42,445 nt of DNA from Corynebacterium sp. HMSC05H05 (GCF_001807265.1 NZ_KV788413.1:1-42445), one strand, 5' to 3'. Positions 1-7,682 are shown, counted from the stretch's first letter. Notes: a model not told the origin generated them from the letters alone. Program-made: numbers and translations.

Positions 1-168
1 CCACACCGCTACCATTTCGATCTTCTAAACAATATAAGCCCCAGCCAGGTCATGGCCACCCCCGGTGGCCCCTTCCCCCGAGGGGAGGTTCACAACTGAA
101 TACGCAATCGGAGCTGCTGGGGGAGGCTCCATGGGGGAACACGGCCATGGGCGGGGTGCCGTGCGCGA
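1..168. other. Gene-free left edge
   Basis: No convincing coding region is seen here. Open frames in the stretch are short, overlap polA out of frame and are rich in Arg/Pro/Ser, as shadows in GC-rich DNA are. The only structured element is the hairpin that begins just after it. Confidence 0.5.
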
Positions 169-201
169 GGCGGGTAGGAACCGATTCCGTTCCTACCCGC
201 C
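169..201 (-). terminator. Hairpin downstream of polA
   Basis: A perfect 13-bp inverted repeat (GGCGGGTAGGAAC, 169-181, with GTTCCTACCCGCC, 189-201) around a 7-base loop lies about 27 bases past the polA stop. No T-run follows on the minus strand, so it is either a non-canonical actinobacterial terminator or an mRNA 3'-end stabiliser. Confidence 0.6.
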
Positions 202-227
202 TTAGTGCTGCCGCAGGTCGTGGAGTG

Positions 228-2885
228 TTAGTGCGCGGCAGCGTCCCAGTTAGCGCCAGTGCCAGCGGAGACCTCCAGTGGCACCAGCAGCTCGATGGCA
301 TCGTCCATCTCGCGCTCCACAATCTCGCGGACCTCGTCCAGTTCGCCCGGGGCGATCTCCACAACCAGCTCGTCGTGGACCTGGAGCAGCACGCGGGATT
401 GCTTGCCTTCCAGGGCGGCGTCCACACGCAGCATGGCCACCTTGATGATGTCCGCGGCCGTGCCCTGGATCGGCGCGTTCAACGCGGCGCGCTCGGCGTT
501 CTCGCGCGCCACGCGGTTGTCGCTGGTCAGCTCAGGAAGGTACCGGCGGCGGCCGAACACGGTGGACGTGTAGCCGTCGCGACGCGCCTGCTCCACCACC
601 TCATCCAGGTAGCGCTTCACGCCGCCGAAGCGCTCGAAGTAGCTGGCCATGATGTCCTTCGCCTCGCCCGCGGAGATGGATAGCTGGTTGGACAACCCGT
701 AGGCACTCAAGCCGTAGACCAGGCCGTAAGACATCGCCTTGACGCGGCGGCGCAGTTCCGGGGTGACCTGGTCGATGGGCACGTCGAACACGCGCGAGCC
801 GACAAAGTTGTGCAGGTCCTCCCCTGCCCTGTACGCCTCAATCAGGCCCTCGTCCTGGCTCAGGTGCGCCATCACGCGCATCTCAATCTGCGAGTAGTCG
901 GCCGTAAGCAGGCACTCGTAGCCCTCGCCCACAACGAACGCGGAGCGGATGACGCGGCCGGCCTCGGTGCGCACCGGGATGTTCTGCAGGTTCGGCTCCG
1001 CGGAGCTTAAGCGGCCTGTCGACGCCACGGTCTGGTTGAACGTGGTGTGGATGCGCTCGTCCGGCTGCACCGTCTTAATCAGGCCCTCGATGGTGGACTT
1101 GAGCTTCTGGTGCTCGCGGTGCGCCAACAGGTGGTCCAAAAACGGATGCGGGTTCTTCTCCGCCAACGCCTCGATTTCGCCCGCGGCCGTGGAGTACCCG
1201 GTCTTGGTCTTCTTCGTCTTCGGCAGTTCAAGTTTGTCGAAGAGTACTGCGGACAGCTGCTTGGGGGAAGACAGGTTCAGCGAAGGCTCGTCCACAAGCG
1301 CCCGCGCCTCCTCCTCGATCTGCTCGACCTTGAGTGTGAGCTCCTTGCGCTGATTCTCCAGCACGTCCAGATCCACCGCGATGCCGGTGTGCTCCATCTC
1401 CGCGAGCACGGTGACCAGCGGCAGCTCCAGGTCCGCGTAGAGCTCGTAGGAGTCGATCTCACGCAGCTCCTTGGTCAGCTCCGCGGACAGTTCCAGGATC
1501 GCCGCGGCGGCGTCGACGTCGGCGGTGTCGCCGAGCAGGCTCATCTGGTCGGAGCCGACGTTAAGCTGTCGCTGCAGGTGGCGCTGGTAGATGTCCTCCA
1601 GCGCGTAGGTGCGCTGGCCCGGGCGCAGCAGGTAGGCGGCGATCGCGGTGTCGTGCGCGATGCCGTTAAGCTCGATGCCCCGGCCGCGCAGCATGTGGTA
1701 CGCCGCCTTCGCCTCGTGCATGAACTTCGGCGCGTCCGACTCCAACCACTGCCTGAGCGCGGCGTCCTCCTCGGCGCTCAAGTCAGCGGCGAGCTTGGAT
1801 ATGCCGCGCCTTTGCTTATCGACGATCGCCAGCGCCACCACATCCCCCTGCCCGGGAGTAGCGTTGCCCGAGACGTAGACGGCAAGGCCGTCGGTGTGAC
1901 GCGGCTTAAGCCAGACGTCCAGCGGCTCGTCGTCGATAGTGACGTCTTCGAGTTCGACGGTTTCCGGCTCGGGGGCGGTGCCGTCGGTAGGCACGGCAGC
2001 GAGGACGCGCTCGCGCAGGTTCACGCCGAACTCGAGGTCGTCGAAGCGCGACGCCACCTGGGTGACGTCCGCGGGCTTGAGCTCCAGGTCGTTCGGGGCA
2101 ACGGGCAGCTCGACGTCGGTGACCATCTGGGTCAGCTCGCGGTTGAGGCGGACCTGGTCGATGCGCTCGCGGAAGTTGTTGGCGGCGACACCCTTGAGCT
2201 CGTCGGCGCCTTCGATCAGCCCTTCCAGCGAGCCGTACTGCGAGATCCACTTCGTGGCGGTTTTCTCCCCCACCTTGGGTACGCTGGGCAGGTTGTCCGA
2301 CGGGTCGCCGCGCAGCGCCGCGAAGTCCGGGTACTGCTCAGGCGTCAGGCCGTATTTGTTCTCCACTTCCTCGGGCGTGAAACGGGTCATGGTGGACACG
2401 CCGCGGGTGGGGTACATCAGCGTGGTGGTGCCGTCCACGAGCTGGATGTAGTCGCGGTCGCCACTGACCAGCACGATCTCGAAGTCGCCCTCGGCGCGGG
2501 CCTGGGTGACCAGCGTGGCGACGATGTCGTCCGCCTCGAAGTTCTCCTTGCTCAAGGTGGTGATGCCGAGATCGCCCAGAACGTCCTCGATGATCGGCAC
2601 CTGGCCCTTGAATTCCGGCGGTGCCGCCTCGCGCTGCGCCTTGTACTCCGGGAAACGCTCCGTGCGGAACGTCTTGCGGCCCACGTCGAAGGCGACGGCG
2701 GCGTGCGTCGGCTTCTCGTCCGCCAGGATATTGGCGAACATGGATAGAAACCCGTAGACCGCATTCGTGTGCTGGCCGCCTGAGGTGGAGAAGTTTTCCG
2801 CGGGCAGCGCGTAGAAGGCGCGGAAGGCCATCGAGTGGCCGTCGATAAGCAACAGTCGCTTCGTGTTCTCGGGTGTATCGCTCAC
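228..2885 (-). CDS. polA: DNA polymerase I
   Basis: DNA polymerase I for gap filling, Okazaki-fragment maturation and repair. An N-terminal 5' nuclease domain spans about residues 1-285 (LLLIDGHSMAFRAFYALP, then VSGDRDYIQLV and GEKTA). The middle 3'-5' exonuclease region lacks the DxE metal ligands, so proofreading is probably absent, as in other actinobacterial PolA. The C-terminal polymerase domain has motif A (DYSQIEMR, about residue 663), motif B (RRRVKAMSYGLVYG, about 710) and motif C (QVHDELVVE, about 834). The open frame extends upstream to an ATG at 2915. I prefer GTG at 2885 because TAGACT lies 8 bases before it on the minus strand, giving a leaderless start, and known corynebacterial PolA proteins begin at this point. 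The resulting 885 aa is normal for the family. Confidence 0.97.
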   Translation of the reverse strand: MSDTPENTKRLLLIDGHSMAFRAFYALPAENFSTSGGQHTNAVYGFLSMFANILADEKPTHAAVAFDVGRKTFRTERFPEYKAQREAAPPEFKGQVPIIEDVLGDLGITTLSKENFEADDIVATLVTQARAEGDFEIVLVSGDRDYIQLVDGTTTLMYPTRGVSTMTRFTPEEVENKYGLTPEQYPDFAALRGDPSDNLPSVPKVGEKTATKWISQYGSLEGLIEGADELKGVAANNFRERIDQVRLNRELTQMVTDVELPVAPNDLELKPADVTQVASRFDDLEFGVNLRERVLAAVPTDGTAPEPETVELEDVTIDDEPLDVWLKPRHTDGLAVYVSGNATPGQGDVVALAIVDKQRRGISKLAADLSAEEDAALRQWLESDAPKFMHEAKAAYHMLRGRGIELNGIAHDTAIAAYLLRPGQRTYALEDIYQRHLQRQLNVGSDQMSLLGDTADVDAAAAILELSAELTKELREIDSYELYADLELPLVTVLAEMEHTGIAVDLDVLENQRKELTLKVEQIEEEARALVDEPSLNLSSPKQLSAVLFDKLELPKTKKTKTGYSTAAGEIEALAEKNPHPFLDHLLAHREHQKLKSTIEGLIKTVQPDERIHTTFNQTVASTGRLSSAEPNLQNIPVRTEAGRVIRSAFVVGEGYECLLTADYSQIEMRVMAHLSQDEGLIEAYRAGEDLHNFVGSRVFDVPIDQVTPELRRRVKAMSYGLVYGLSAYGLSNQLSISAGEAKDIMASYFERFGGVKRYLDEVVEQARRDGYTSTVFGRRRYLPELTSDNRVARENAERAALNAPIQGTAADIIKVAMLRVDAALEGKQSRVLLQVHDELVVEIAPGELDEVREIVEREMDDAIELLVPLEVSAGTGANWDAAAH

Positions 2886-2983
2886 GGTTGGCCAGTCTAG
2901 CGGGCAGCCCGACATGGCCCGGCTCGCCCATTAGCGAGGTGATTTCGTGGCGGAGGCTGCGCTGGGATAAACTTTCGCCCGAT

Positions 2984-3057
2984 GCCCCAGTAGCCCAATT
3001 GGCAGAGGCAACGGATTCAAAACCCGTCCAGTGTGAGTTCGAGTCTCACCTGGGGCA
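2984..3057 (+). tRNA. tRNA-Leu (CAA), short variable arm
   Basis: A 74-nt cloverleaf. The acceptor stem GCCCCAG/CTGGGGC is perfect, the T-stem GTGAG/CTCAC is perfect around TTCGAGT, and the anticodon loop TTCAAAA gives anticodon CAA. The discriminator base is A73, as for leucine tRNAs, and CCA is not encoded. Two features are odd. The variable loop is only 5 nt (CCAGT), although bacterial tRNA-Leu is normally class II with a long arm. The last anticodon-stem pair is A31-C39. A weak promoter (TTTCGT, 17 bases, GATAAA at 2966-2971) precedes it. Leu identity rests on the anticodon and A73 only. Confidence 0.85.
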
Positions 3058-3066
3058 CAATTTCGT

Positions 3067-3112
3067 AACACTCCGCGCAGCGAAACCGCTGGTGGCGGGG
3101 TGTTTTCTTATT
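3067..3112 (+). terminator. Terminator of tRNA-Leu
   Basis: AACACTCCGC (3067-3076) pairs with GCGGGGTGTT (3095-3104), with one G-U pair, and is followed by a T-rich tract (TTTTCTTATTTT). It begins ten bases after the tRNA, a standard intrinsic terminator arrangement. Confidence 0.75.
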
Positions 3113-3210
3113 TTCCGAGAACACCAAAGTTTTTGGTTGATCCGCGGTTTCCAGGTTTTTGTAGTCAAAATGCAGCCACGAAAGCTGACCGTTTCCAGAA
3201 ACCGAAGTCA

Positions 3211-3432
3211 CTAGTGCGTGGCTAATGGCCAGTTGGCCTGTCCACCAGCCGGCACTCGAGCTGTCTTCACCTGCACCTCGATCATTCGACGCCACTCCGG
3301 CTCAGTAAAAACCGCGAGGATGTCCGTCCGCTCCAAACCATCTCGCGTGAGGGCCGGCGCCCAACCACGACGTGCAAGCTCCGAGGCCACATGATGCTCG
3401 CCGATGGTTTTTGTCTGTTTTGTATCCACCAC
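3211..3432 (-). pseudogene. Truncated PD-(D/E)XK nuclease-like protein
   Basis: A 73-aa reading frame from a GTG at 3432. It contains TKTIGEHHVASELARRGW, then RDGLERTDILAV and IEVQVKTA. This matches the order of an (E)-x-D-x(n)-ExK core seen in small PD-(D/E)XK restriction-endonuclease-like proteins of actinobacteria. Members of this kind normally run on for roughly 70-100 more residues after the VKTA/NWPL region. Here the frame stops right after NWPLATH, and no continuation appears in any frame before the tRNA terminator. No good ribosome-binding site precedes the GTG. I read it as a 3'-truncated gene, probably inactive. The family assignment comes from motif order only. Confidence 0.45.
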
Positions 3433-3499
3433 ACCCCGAGACTACCTGGGAATTGAGCGACCAGATCGACAAGTTTCATCACCACTATGTAAACCACTC

Positions 3500-3535
3500 T
3501 TGACATCAGGAACTCTTCGCTTTACATTCTGTAAA
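3500..3535 (+). promoter_or_regulatory. Promoter and operator of the Xre-type regulator
   Basis: TTGACA (3500-3505), a 17-base spacer and TACATT (3523-3528) form a near-consensus housekeeping promoter. A perfect inverted repeat TTTACA-TTC-TGTAAA (3521-3535) covers the -10 element, and a further TGTAAA half-site lies just before the -35 (about 3488-3493). The placement fits autorepression by the small HTH protein encoded downstream; that partner is inferred. Confidence 0.6.
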
Positions 3536-3549
3536 TGGAAGGAGACCAC

Positions 3550-3759
3550 ATGGGCGACCACACCAACACAGTTCGCAAATGGCGGCGCTGGCACGAGTTG
3601 TCGCAACAGGAGCTCGCTGACCGCGTCGGCGTTTCCCGGCAGACCATCGCGAACATCGAGCGGGGCAACTACTCGCCTTCCGTCTACTTAGCGCTCGACA
3701 TCTGCCGTCAGTTTGAAAAGTCAGTTGAAGAAATCTTTGGCCAAACCAAGGAGGAATGA
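3550..3759 (+). CDS. Small Xre/Cro-CI family transcriptional regulator (YozG-like)
   Basis: A 69-aa DNA-binding protein made almost entirely of one helix-turn-helix domain: VRKWRRWHELSQQELADRVGVSRQTIANIERGNYSPSVYLAL, split here only by domain helices. The start at 3550 is chosen because GGAAGGAG lies about 6 bases before it; an ATG at 3535 in the same frame lies before that ribosome-binding site. The C-terminus FEKSVEEIFG is typical of YozG-like regulators. The stop overlaps the start of the next gene, a membrane protein, so the two form a two-gene module. Such small Xre proteins often control their membrane partner. The palindrome over its own promoter suggests autoregulation. Confidence 0.85.
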   Translation: MGDHTNTVRKWRRWHELSQQELADRVGVSRQTIANIERGNYSPSVYLALDICRQFEKSVEEIFGQTKEE

Positions 3760-4262
3760 TGTTCAAGAATTTCGGAGACTCAATCGTCAATTACGTCGAC
3801 GGCACCGCCACCGACGAGTTCGAGGCCGCGACGTACCACAAGGCGAGCTCGGTCGGCTTCTACACCTCGCTGATCGGCATGGCGCTCGTCGGCGCGATCC
3901 TCGCGTGGGTTCTGCCTGGCCGCCAGGCCCTGTGGTCCGCCATCGTGCTCCTAATCCCGCTCATTAGTAGTGCGGCGAGCACACAGTGGATGCGCAACTA
4001 CGTCGCCTCACCCGTCATCCGCCTGCGTGATACTCCCCGTGGCGTGCTCGTCATCTACTTCGCATTGTGCGCAGTCTGGCTGGCAGGACTCATCGTCACC
4101 GGCGGCTTCGACCCCTCTGGCGGCTTTGATAGCGCTGGAGCAACTGGCGCGATCGTCGGCGCCATCATCGGCGCAGTGGTGGCAGGAGTAGTCAGCCAGC
4201 GCATCAGCAAGAGGCGCCGTCAGCGCGACCAGGCCCGCCTCGACGCGGAGGCCGGGGACTAG
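3759..4262 (+). CDS. Membrane protein partnered with the Xre regulator
   Basis: About 167 aa with four predicted hydrophobic segments: roughly residues 33-53 (SLIGMALVGAILAWVL), 58-73 (ALWSAIVLLIPLISSA), 100-118 (LVIYFALCAVWLAGLIV) and a Gly/Ala-rich one near 128-147. A basic tail (SKRRRQRDQAR) is likely cytoplasmic. Two start codons are adjacent (3756 and 3759); AAGGAGGA at 3748-3755 gives better spacing to the second. It overlaps the regulator stop by one base, so translation is coupled. I do not recognise the substrate or activity. Comparable Xre plus four-helix membrane protein pairs occur widely in Gram-positive bacteria without an agreed function. Confidence 0.8.
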   Translation: MFKNFGDSIVNYVDGTATDEFEAATYHKASSVGFYTSLIGMALVGAILAWVLPGRQALWSAIVLLIPLISSAASTQWMRNYVASPVIRLRDTPRGVLVIYFALCAVWLAGLIVTGGFDPSGGFDSAGATGAIVGAIIGAVVAGVVSQRISKRRRQRDQARLDAEAGD

Positions 4263-4282
4263 CGCCCGCACCTCTCGCCGAC

Positions 4283-4313
4283 CCCGCAGACCGTTTCTGG
4301 CCTGCGGGATTTT
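4283..4313 (+). terminator. Terminator after the Xre/membrane-protein pair
   Basis: CCCGCAG (4283-4289) pairs with CTGCGGG (4302-4308), with an inner CC/GG pair, followed by ATTTTC. It separates this module from the MarR-MFS operon. Confidence 0.7.
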
Positions 4314-4320
4314 CACATAC

Positions 4321-4338
4321 ATAGGCAACCTATATAGT
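4321..4338 (+). promoter_or_regulatory. MarR operator and leaderless promoter
   Basis: The palindrome ATAGG-CAA-CCTAT (4321-4333) abuts the -10 hexamer TATAGT (4333-4338). Six bases separate that hexamer from the ATG at 4345, so the transcript is probably leaderless. A palindrome over the -35/-10 spacer is the usual place for MarR-family autorepression. Confidence 0.6.
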
Positions 4339-4344
4339 CTCCCT

Positions 4345-4800
4345 ATGCACTCCAACGAGGACCTCGCCGTGCTCGCCGTTGAACTAATTGCGGCGGGCAG
4401 CCACTTCACTCGAGCCGCTTACCAGGCGTCCGGGATGGAACTTTCCAACGTGTCCATGCGCGCACTTGCGGCACTCGAGCGTGAACCGGGGCTCCGCATT
4501 GGAGAGCTCGCAGCACGGGAAGGCATCCGCCAACCCTCCATGAGCCAAGCCATGAAGCGACTTGTGGACGACGGCTACGCCGCCAGGCACACCGCCGACG
4601 ACGATGCTCGCGCGACAGCGCTCACCATCACCGACGCTGGTCGCCAGGTGCTGCACGACTACCGAGCGGCCGTAGCCGAGGCGCTTGCCCCAGTCTTCGC
4701 GGGGTTGAAACCGGAGGACGTCGCAACGCTTCAGCGCGCGGCGGAGCTCCTGCCGGAGCTGACAACAGAATTGAGACAACGAGAAGGAGGACGCGCGTGA
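4345..4800 (+). CDS. MarR family transcriptional regulator
   Basis: A 151-aa winged-helix regulator. The HTH is around residues 45-75 (LRIGELAAREGIRQPSMSQAMKRLVDDGY). The wing contains a D-D-DARATALTITDAG motif, the hallmark of MarR proteins (DxRxxxxxLT). The flanking helices form the dimer interface. The start is fixed by the -10 hexamer six bases upstream. It overlaps the downstream MFS transporter by four bases (GTGA), so regulator and exporter are one transcript. The expected role is derepression of the exporter when a toxic compound binds the regulator. The ligand cannot be read from the sequence. Confidence 0.92.
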   Translation: MHSNEDLAVLAVELIAAGSHFTRAAYQASGMELSNVSMRALAALEREPGLRIGELAAREGIRQPSMSQAMKRLVDDGYAARHTADDDARATALTITDAGRQVLHDYRAAVAEALAPVFAGLKPEDVATLQRAAELLPELTTELRQREGGRA

Positions 4801-6008
4801 CAGACACGCCACACGAAAGATCCGCATCCCATTCCATTCTGAAACAGCCGGTGGCGGTATGGGCCCTCGCCTTTGCTTGCGCCGTCTCGTTCATGGGCAT
4901 CGGGCTGGTGGATCCCATCCTGCCCGCGATCAGCCGCGAACTGGACGCCTCCCCGACGCAAACGATGCTGCTGTTTACCAGCTACCTCCTGATCACGGCG
5001 CTGGCGATGTTCTTCAGCGCGTTCATCTCATCACGTATCGGCGTCAAGACCACACTCTTGATCGGTTTGGCACTGATCGTCGCCTTCTCTGCCTTGTCTG
5101 GCGCCGCAGGCTCCGTCGACGCAATCATCGGCTTCCGCGCCGGCTGGGGGCTAGGAAATGCACTGTTTATCTCTACGGCGCTGGCTGCCATCGTCGGCAC
5201 GGCGGCGGGGCACGCGGGCCAGGCAGTGATCCTGTACGAGGCCGCGATCGGCGTCGGTATGGCCATCGGCCCCCTCGCCGGTGGTGTGCTGGGTGAGATC
5301 AGTTGGCGCGCACCCTTCTACGGCACTGCAGTGCTCATGGCGGCCGGCTTTATCGCGATTGCGACGCTGCTGGCCAAGGCGCAGCGCAAACCGGAGCCTG
5401 TCGCGTTGACGGCGGGGCTCGCAGCAGCCAAGGACCCAGCTCTGCTCACTCTCGGCTTGGTGGCGTTTTTCTACAACTTCGGGTTTTTCACCCTGCTCGC
5501 CTACTCGCCCTACCCCATCGAGGAAGCTGCCGCGCTGAGCGGGCGCAACTTCGGCGCGACTGAGCTGGGCTACGTATTCTTCGGCTGGGGCCTGGCGCTG
5601 GCCGTCTCTTCAGTGTTCATCGCGCCTCGCCTGACCCGCGCCTTCGGCCTGATTCCGGTGGTGGTGACCGTGCTCCTCGGCTTCAGTGCAGTTCTCACCG
5701 GCCTCGGCTTCGGCGCTCACCGGTTAGGCGTCGTAGTGGTCCTGGTCATTCTCGCGGGCTTCTTCAGTGGCGTTTTCAACACCGTGCTCACTGAAGCCGT
5801 CATGGAGGCGACGGAGATGCCGCGCAACGTGGCATCGTCGAGCTATTCGGGCATGCGCTTCCTCGGCGGCGCTGTGGCGCCGGCTGTATCCGGCCCGCTG
5901 GCCGCGTCGATGGGCGCTGGCGTGCCGTACTGGTTCGGTGCAGGTTCTCTCGTGTTGTCGCTGTTGATCCTCTTCGCAGGTCGAAAGACTCTGCATCGCA
6001 TTCTCTAA
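4797..6008 (+). CDS. MFS drug/compound exporter (DHA1-type)
   Basis: A 403-aa major facilitator protein with twelve hydrophobic segments. N-terminal GLVDPILPAISRELDASPTQ and the loop-2/3 region FISSRIGVKTTLL fit 12-helix drug:H+ antiporters. The motif-C-like region GPLAGGVLGEISWRAPFY in helix 5 is characteristic of exporters. The start is GTG at 4797, with GAAGGAGGA a few bases before it, overlapping the marR stop. Substrate class (drug, metabolite, fatty acid) is unknown; the MarR partner argues for an inducible efflux role. Confidence 0.9.
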   Translation: MTDTPHERSASHSILKQPVAVWALAFACAVSFMGIGLVDPILPAISRELDASPTQTMLLFTSYLLITALAMFFSAFISSRIGVKTTLLIGLALIVAFSALSGAAGSVDAIIGFRAGWGLGNALFISTALAAIVGTAAGHAGQAVILYEAAIGVGMAIGPLAGGVLGEISWRAPFYGTAVLMAAGFIAIATLLAKAQRKPEPVALTAGLAAAKDPALLTLGLVAFFYNFGFFTLLAYSPYPIEEAAALSGRNFGATELGYVFFGWGLALAVSSVFIAPRLTRAFGLIPVVVTVLLGFSAVLTGLGFGAHRLGVVVVLVILAGFFSGVFNTVLTEAVMEATEMPRNVASSSYSGMRFLGGAVAPAVSGPLAASMGAGVPYWFGAGSLVLSLLILFAGRKTLHRIL

Positions 6009-6030
6009 CGGATTGGTTAAGATACGCCCC

Positions 6031-6666
6031 ATGCGCAAGTCTCTCATCGCCGGCGTGACCGCCGGAGCACTCGTCCTTGCAGGCCTGAACGCGCCGTCCG
6101 CCACCTCGCAGACGAAGCCGGAAGGCACCGGCATCAACGCTGAAGACGCCGAGGTTTTCCGCAAGACCGCGGACGCGTTTGAAAAACTTTCGGCTGAGGG
6201 CACCTCATCCAGCAGCGAGGAGAGTTCCTCGAGCAAGACCGACAATAAGAAGAAGGGCCCGCGGAAGCCGGGCGACCCGTCGCCGGACCTGGAGTGGCTG
6301 GACCAGGACCCGGAGAACGATCCGCTCTACATCGACCCGGAAAAGAACCCGCTCAAAGAGGTCTCCTCTTCCGACATGTTCCTGGAGTGGACCGACGGCA
6401 TGGAGGAAGGCGACGGCAAGGACTTTGTCCAGGCATGGGCGCGAAACTCGTCTGTCCCGGACACCGCCAACCCGGTCGAGCTGTGGAAGCAGGAGGCACA
6501 GGGCTCCGCGATGATGTCGTCCGGTTTCTTCACCGGCGATTTCGCGCAGTCCTCCGCGGGTTCCAGCCAGGCCACCTCCGTGCTCATCCCCGTGTTCTTG
6601 GGCATGCTGGTCATCGGCTCGCTGATTGAGCTGGTCATGCGCGGCATTCGCATGGCGCAGCAATAA
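6031..6666 (+). CDS. Secreted, C-terminally membrane-anchored protein of unknown function
   Basis: A 211-aa protein starting at ATG 6031, where TAAGAT lies 7 bases upstream (leaderless). An N-terminal signal peptide (MRKSLIAGVTAGALVLAGL, cleavage near ATS-Q, about residue 26) is followed by a low-complexity Ser/Glu stretch (about residues 55-72), an acidic, Pro-rich region and a short globular part. A C-terminal hydrophobic helix (SVLIPVFLGMLVIGSLIELV) ends in a short basic tail. The topology is therefore outside-facing with a C-terminal anchor. I do not recognise a family. A promoter of its own and a terminator right after it make it a single-gene unit. Confidence 0.8.
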   Translation: MRKSLIAGVTAGALVLAGLNAPSATSQTKPEGTGINAEDAEVFRKTADAFEKLSAEGTSSSSEESSSSKTDNKKKGPRKPGDPSPDLEWLDQDPENDPLYIDPEKNPLKEVSSSDMFLEWTDGMEEGDGKDFVQAWARNSSVPDTANPVELWKQEAQGSAMMSSGFFTGDFAQSSAGSSQATSVLIPVFLGMLVIGSLIELVMRGIRMAQQ

Positions 6667-6681
6667 CCGAAAACATTTGCC

Positions 6682-6719
6682 TATCGACGGCCCCAGGGGT
6701 GACCCCGGGGCCGTCGATA
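6682..6719 (+). terminator. Strong hairpin terminator after the secreted protein gene
   Basis: TATCGACGGCCCC (6682-6694) pairs perfectly with GGGGCCGTCGATA (6707-6719), and the loop itself can pair AGGGG with CCCC. There is no T-run. Both arms carry the dispersed TATCGACG 8-mer described in the findings. Confidence 0.65.
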
Positions 6720-6737
6720 CGCATTTGCACCCCGGTG

Positions 6738-6774
6738 TAATATACGATTCCTTGTAAATATTCATCGTGTATTG
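6738..6774 (+). promoter_or_regulatory. Imperfect inverted repeat upstream of the ABC importer
   Basis: TAATATACGAT (6738-6748) is inverted as ATCGTGTATTG (6764-6774): nine of eleven positions match, with a 15-base spacer. The left arm contains a TAATAT that could serve as a -10. The right arm runs into GGAG, the ribosome-binding site of the lipoprotein gene. It is a candidate operator for a dimeric regulator of the importer. Confidence 0.4.
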
Positions 6775-6782
6775 GAGCCGGT

Positions 6783-7682
6783 ATGCAACACACCACCTCC
6801 CTGCGCGTCGCCGCGTGCCTGAGCGCGACAATGCTGCTCGCGGGTTGCGTGACCAACGAGGAGGGCGGCACCCCCGACGGCTGGGAACCGATCGTCCCGG
6901 ACGCTGTGCCTGAGATCGCGGCGATGGTGCCGCCGGAGGTCGCAGCGGACGGCGTGCTCAACGTGGGCACGAACCCGCCGTTCGCCCCCTTCCAGTTCAA
7001 AGACTCCCACGGCGAGCTCATCGGCGTGGAACTCGACCTCGCCCGCGCCGCGGCAGGCGTGATGGGCATGGACTTCCAGGCCGAAGACATGGACTTCGCC
7101 ATGATCCTGCCCGCCGTGTCCGCCGGCAGCCTGGATGCGGGCGCGTCCGGCTTCACGGACAACGCGGAACGCCGCCAGTCCTACGACTTTGTCAATTTCC
7201 TCTACGCGGGCGTGCAGTGGGCAGCCCAGCCAGGCGCTGACGTGGACCCCGAGAACGCCTGCGGACTGACGGTGTCGGTGCAGCGCACCACCGTCTCCGA
7301 CACCGACGACGTGCGCCCGAAGTCCGAGGCCTGCGAGGCCGCCGGCAAAGACCCGATCACAGTGCTGGCCTTCGACACCGCCGACAACGCCGCACTCGCG
7401 GCGCTGGTGGGCCGCGCCGACGCATACAGCGCGGACTCGCCTGTCACCGCCTGGGCCGTGGAGCGCTCCGACGGCGTGCTGGAAATGGTCGGCGAGATGT
7501 TCGACGCAGCCCCCTACGGCTTCGCGGTGCCGAAGGGCTCGCCGCTGGCCGACGCGATGGCGGCGGCGATGCAGCACCTCATCGACACCGGCGACTACGA
7601 GCGGATTCTCAAGCAGTGGAACATCGAAACCGGCCTCTTGGACGAGGCCCTGAAAAATGAACAACCCCTGGGAGGACAGTGA
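6783..7682 (+). CDS. Amino acid ABC transporter substrate-binding lipoprotein
   Basis: A 299-aa family-3 solute-binding protein. The lipobox LLAGC puts the acylated cysteine at residue 22, so it is tethered outside the membrane. The start of the fold, LNVGTNPPFAPFQFKDSHGELIGVELDLARA, is the signature stretch of polar amino acid receptors, and FTDNAERRQSYDFVNF follows. GGAG lies 5 bases before ATG 6783. It overlaps the permease gene by four bases and begins the three-gene importer operon. The syntenic C. glutamicum locus next to coaD also encodes an amino acid importer; the exact substrate is not deducible. Confidence 0.93.
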   Translation: MQHTTSLRVAACLSATMLLAGCVTNEEGGTPDGWEPIVPDAVPEIAAMVPPEVAADGVLNVGTNPPFAPFQFKDSHGELIGVELDLARAAAGVMGMDFQAEDMDFAMILPAVSAGSLDAGASGFTDNAERRQSYDFVNFLYAGVQWAAQPGADVDPENACGLTVSVQRTTVSDTDDVRPKSEACEAAGKDPITVLAFDTADNAALAALVGRADAYSADSPVTAWAVERSDGVLEMVGEMFDAAPYGFAVPKGSPLADAMAAAMQHLIDTGDYERILKQWNIETGLLDEALKNEQPLGGQ

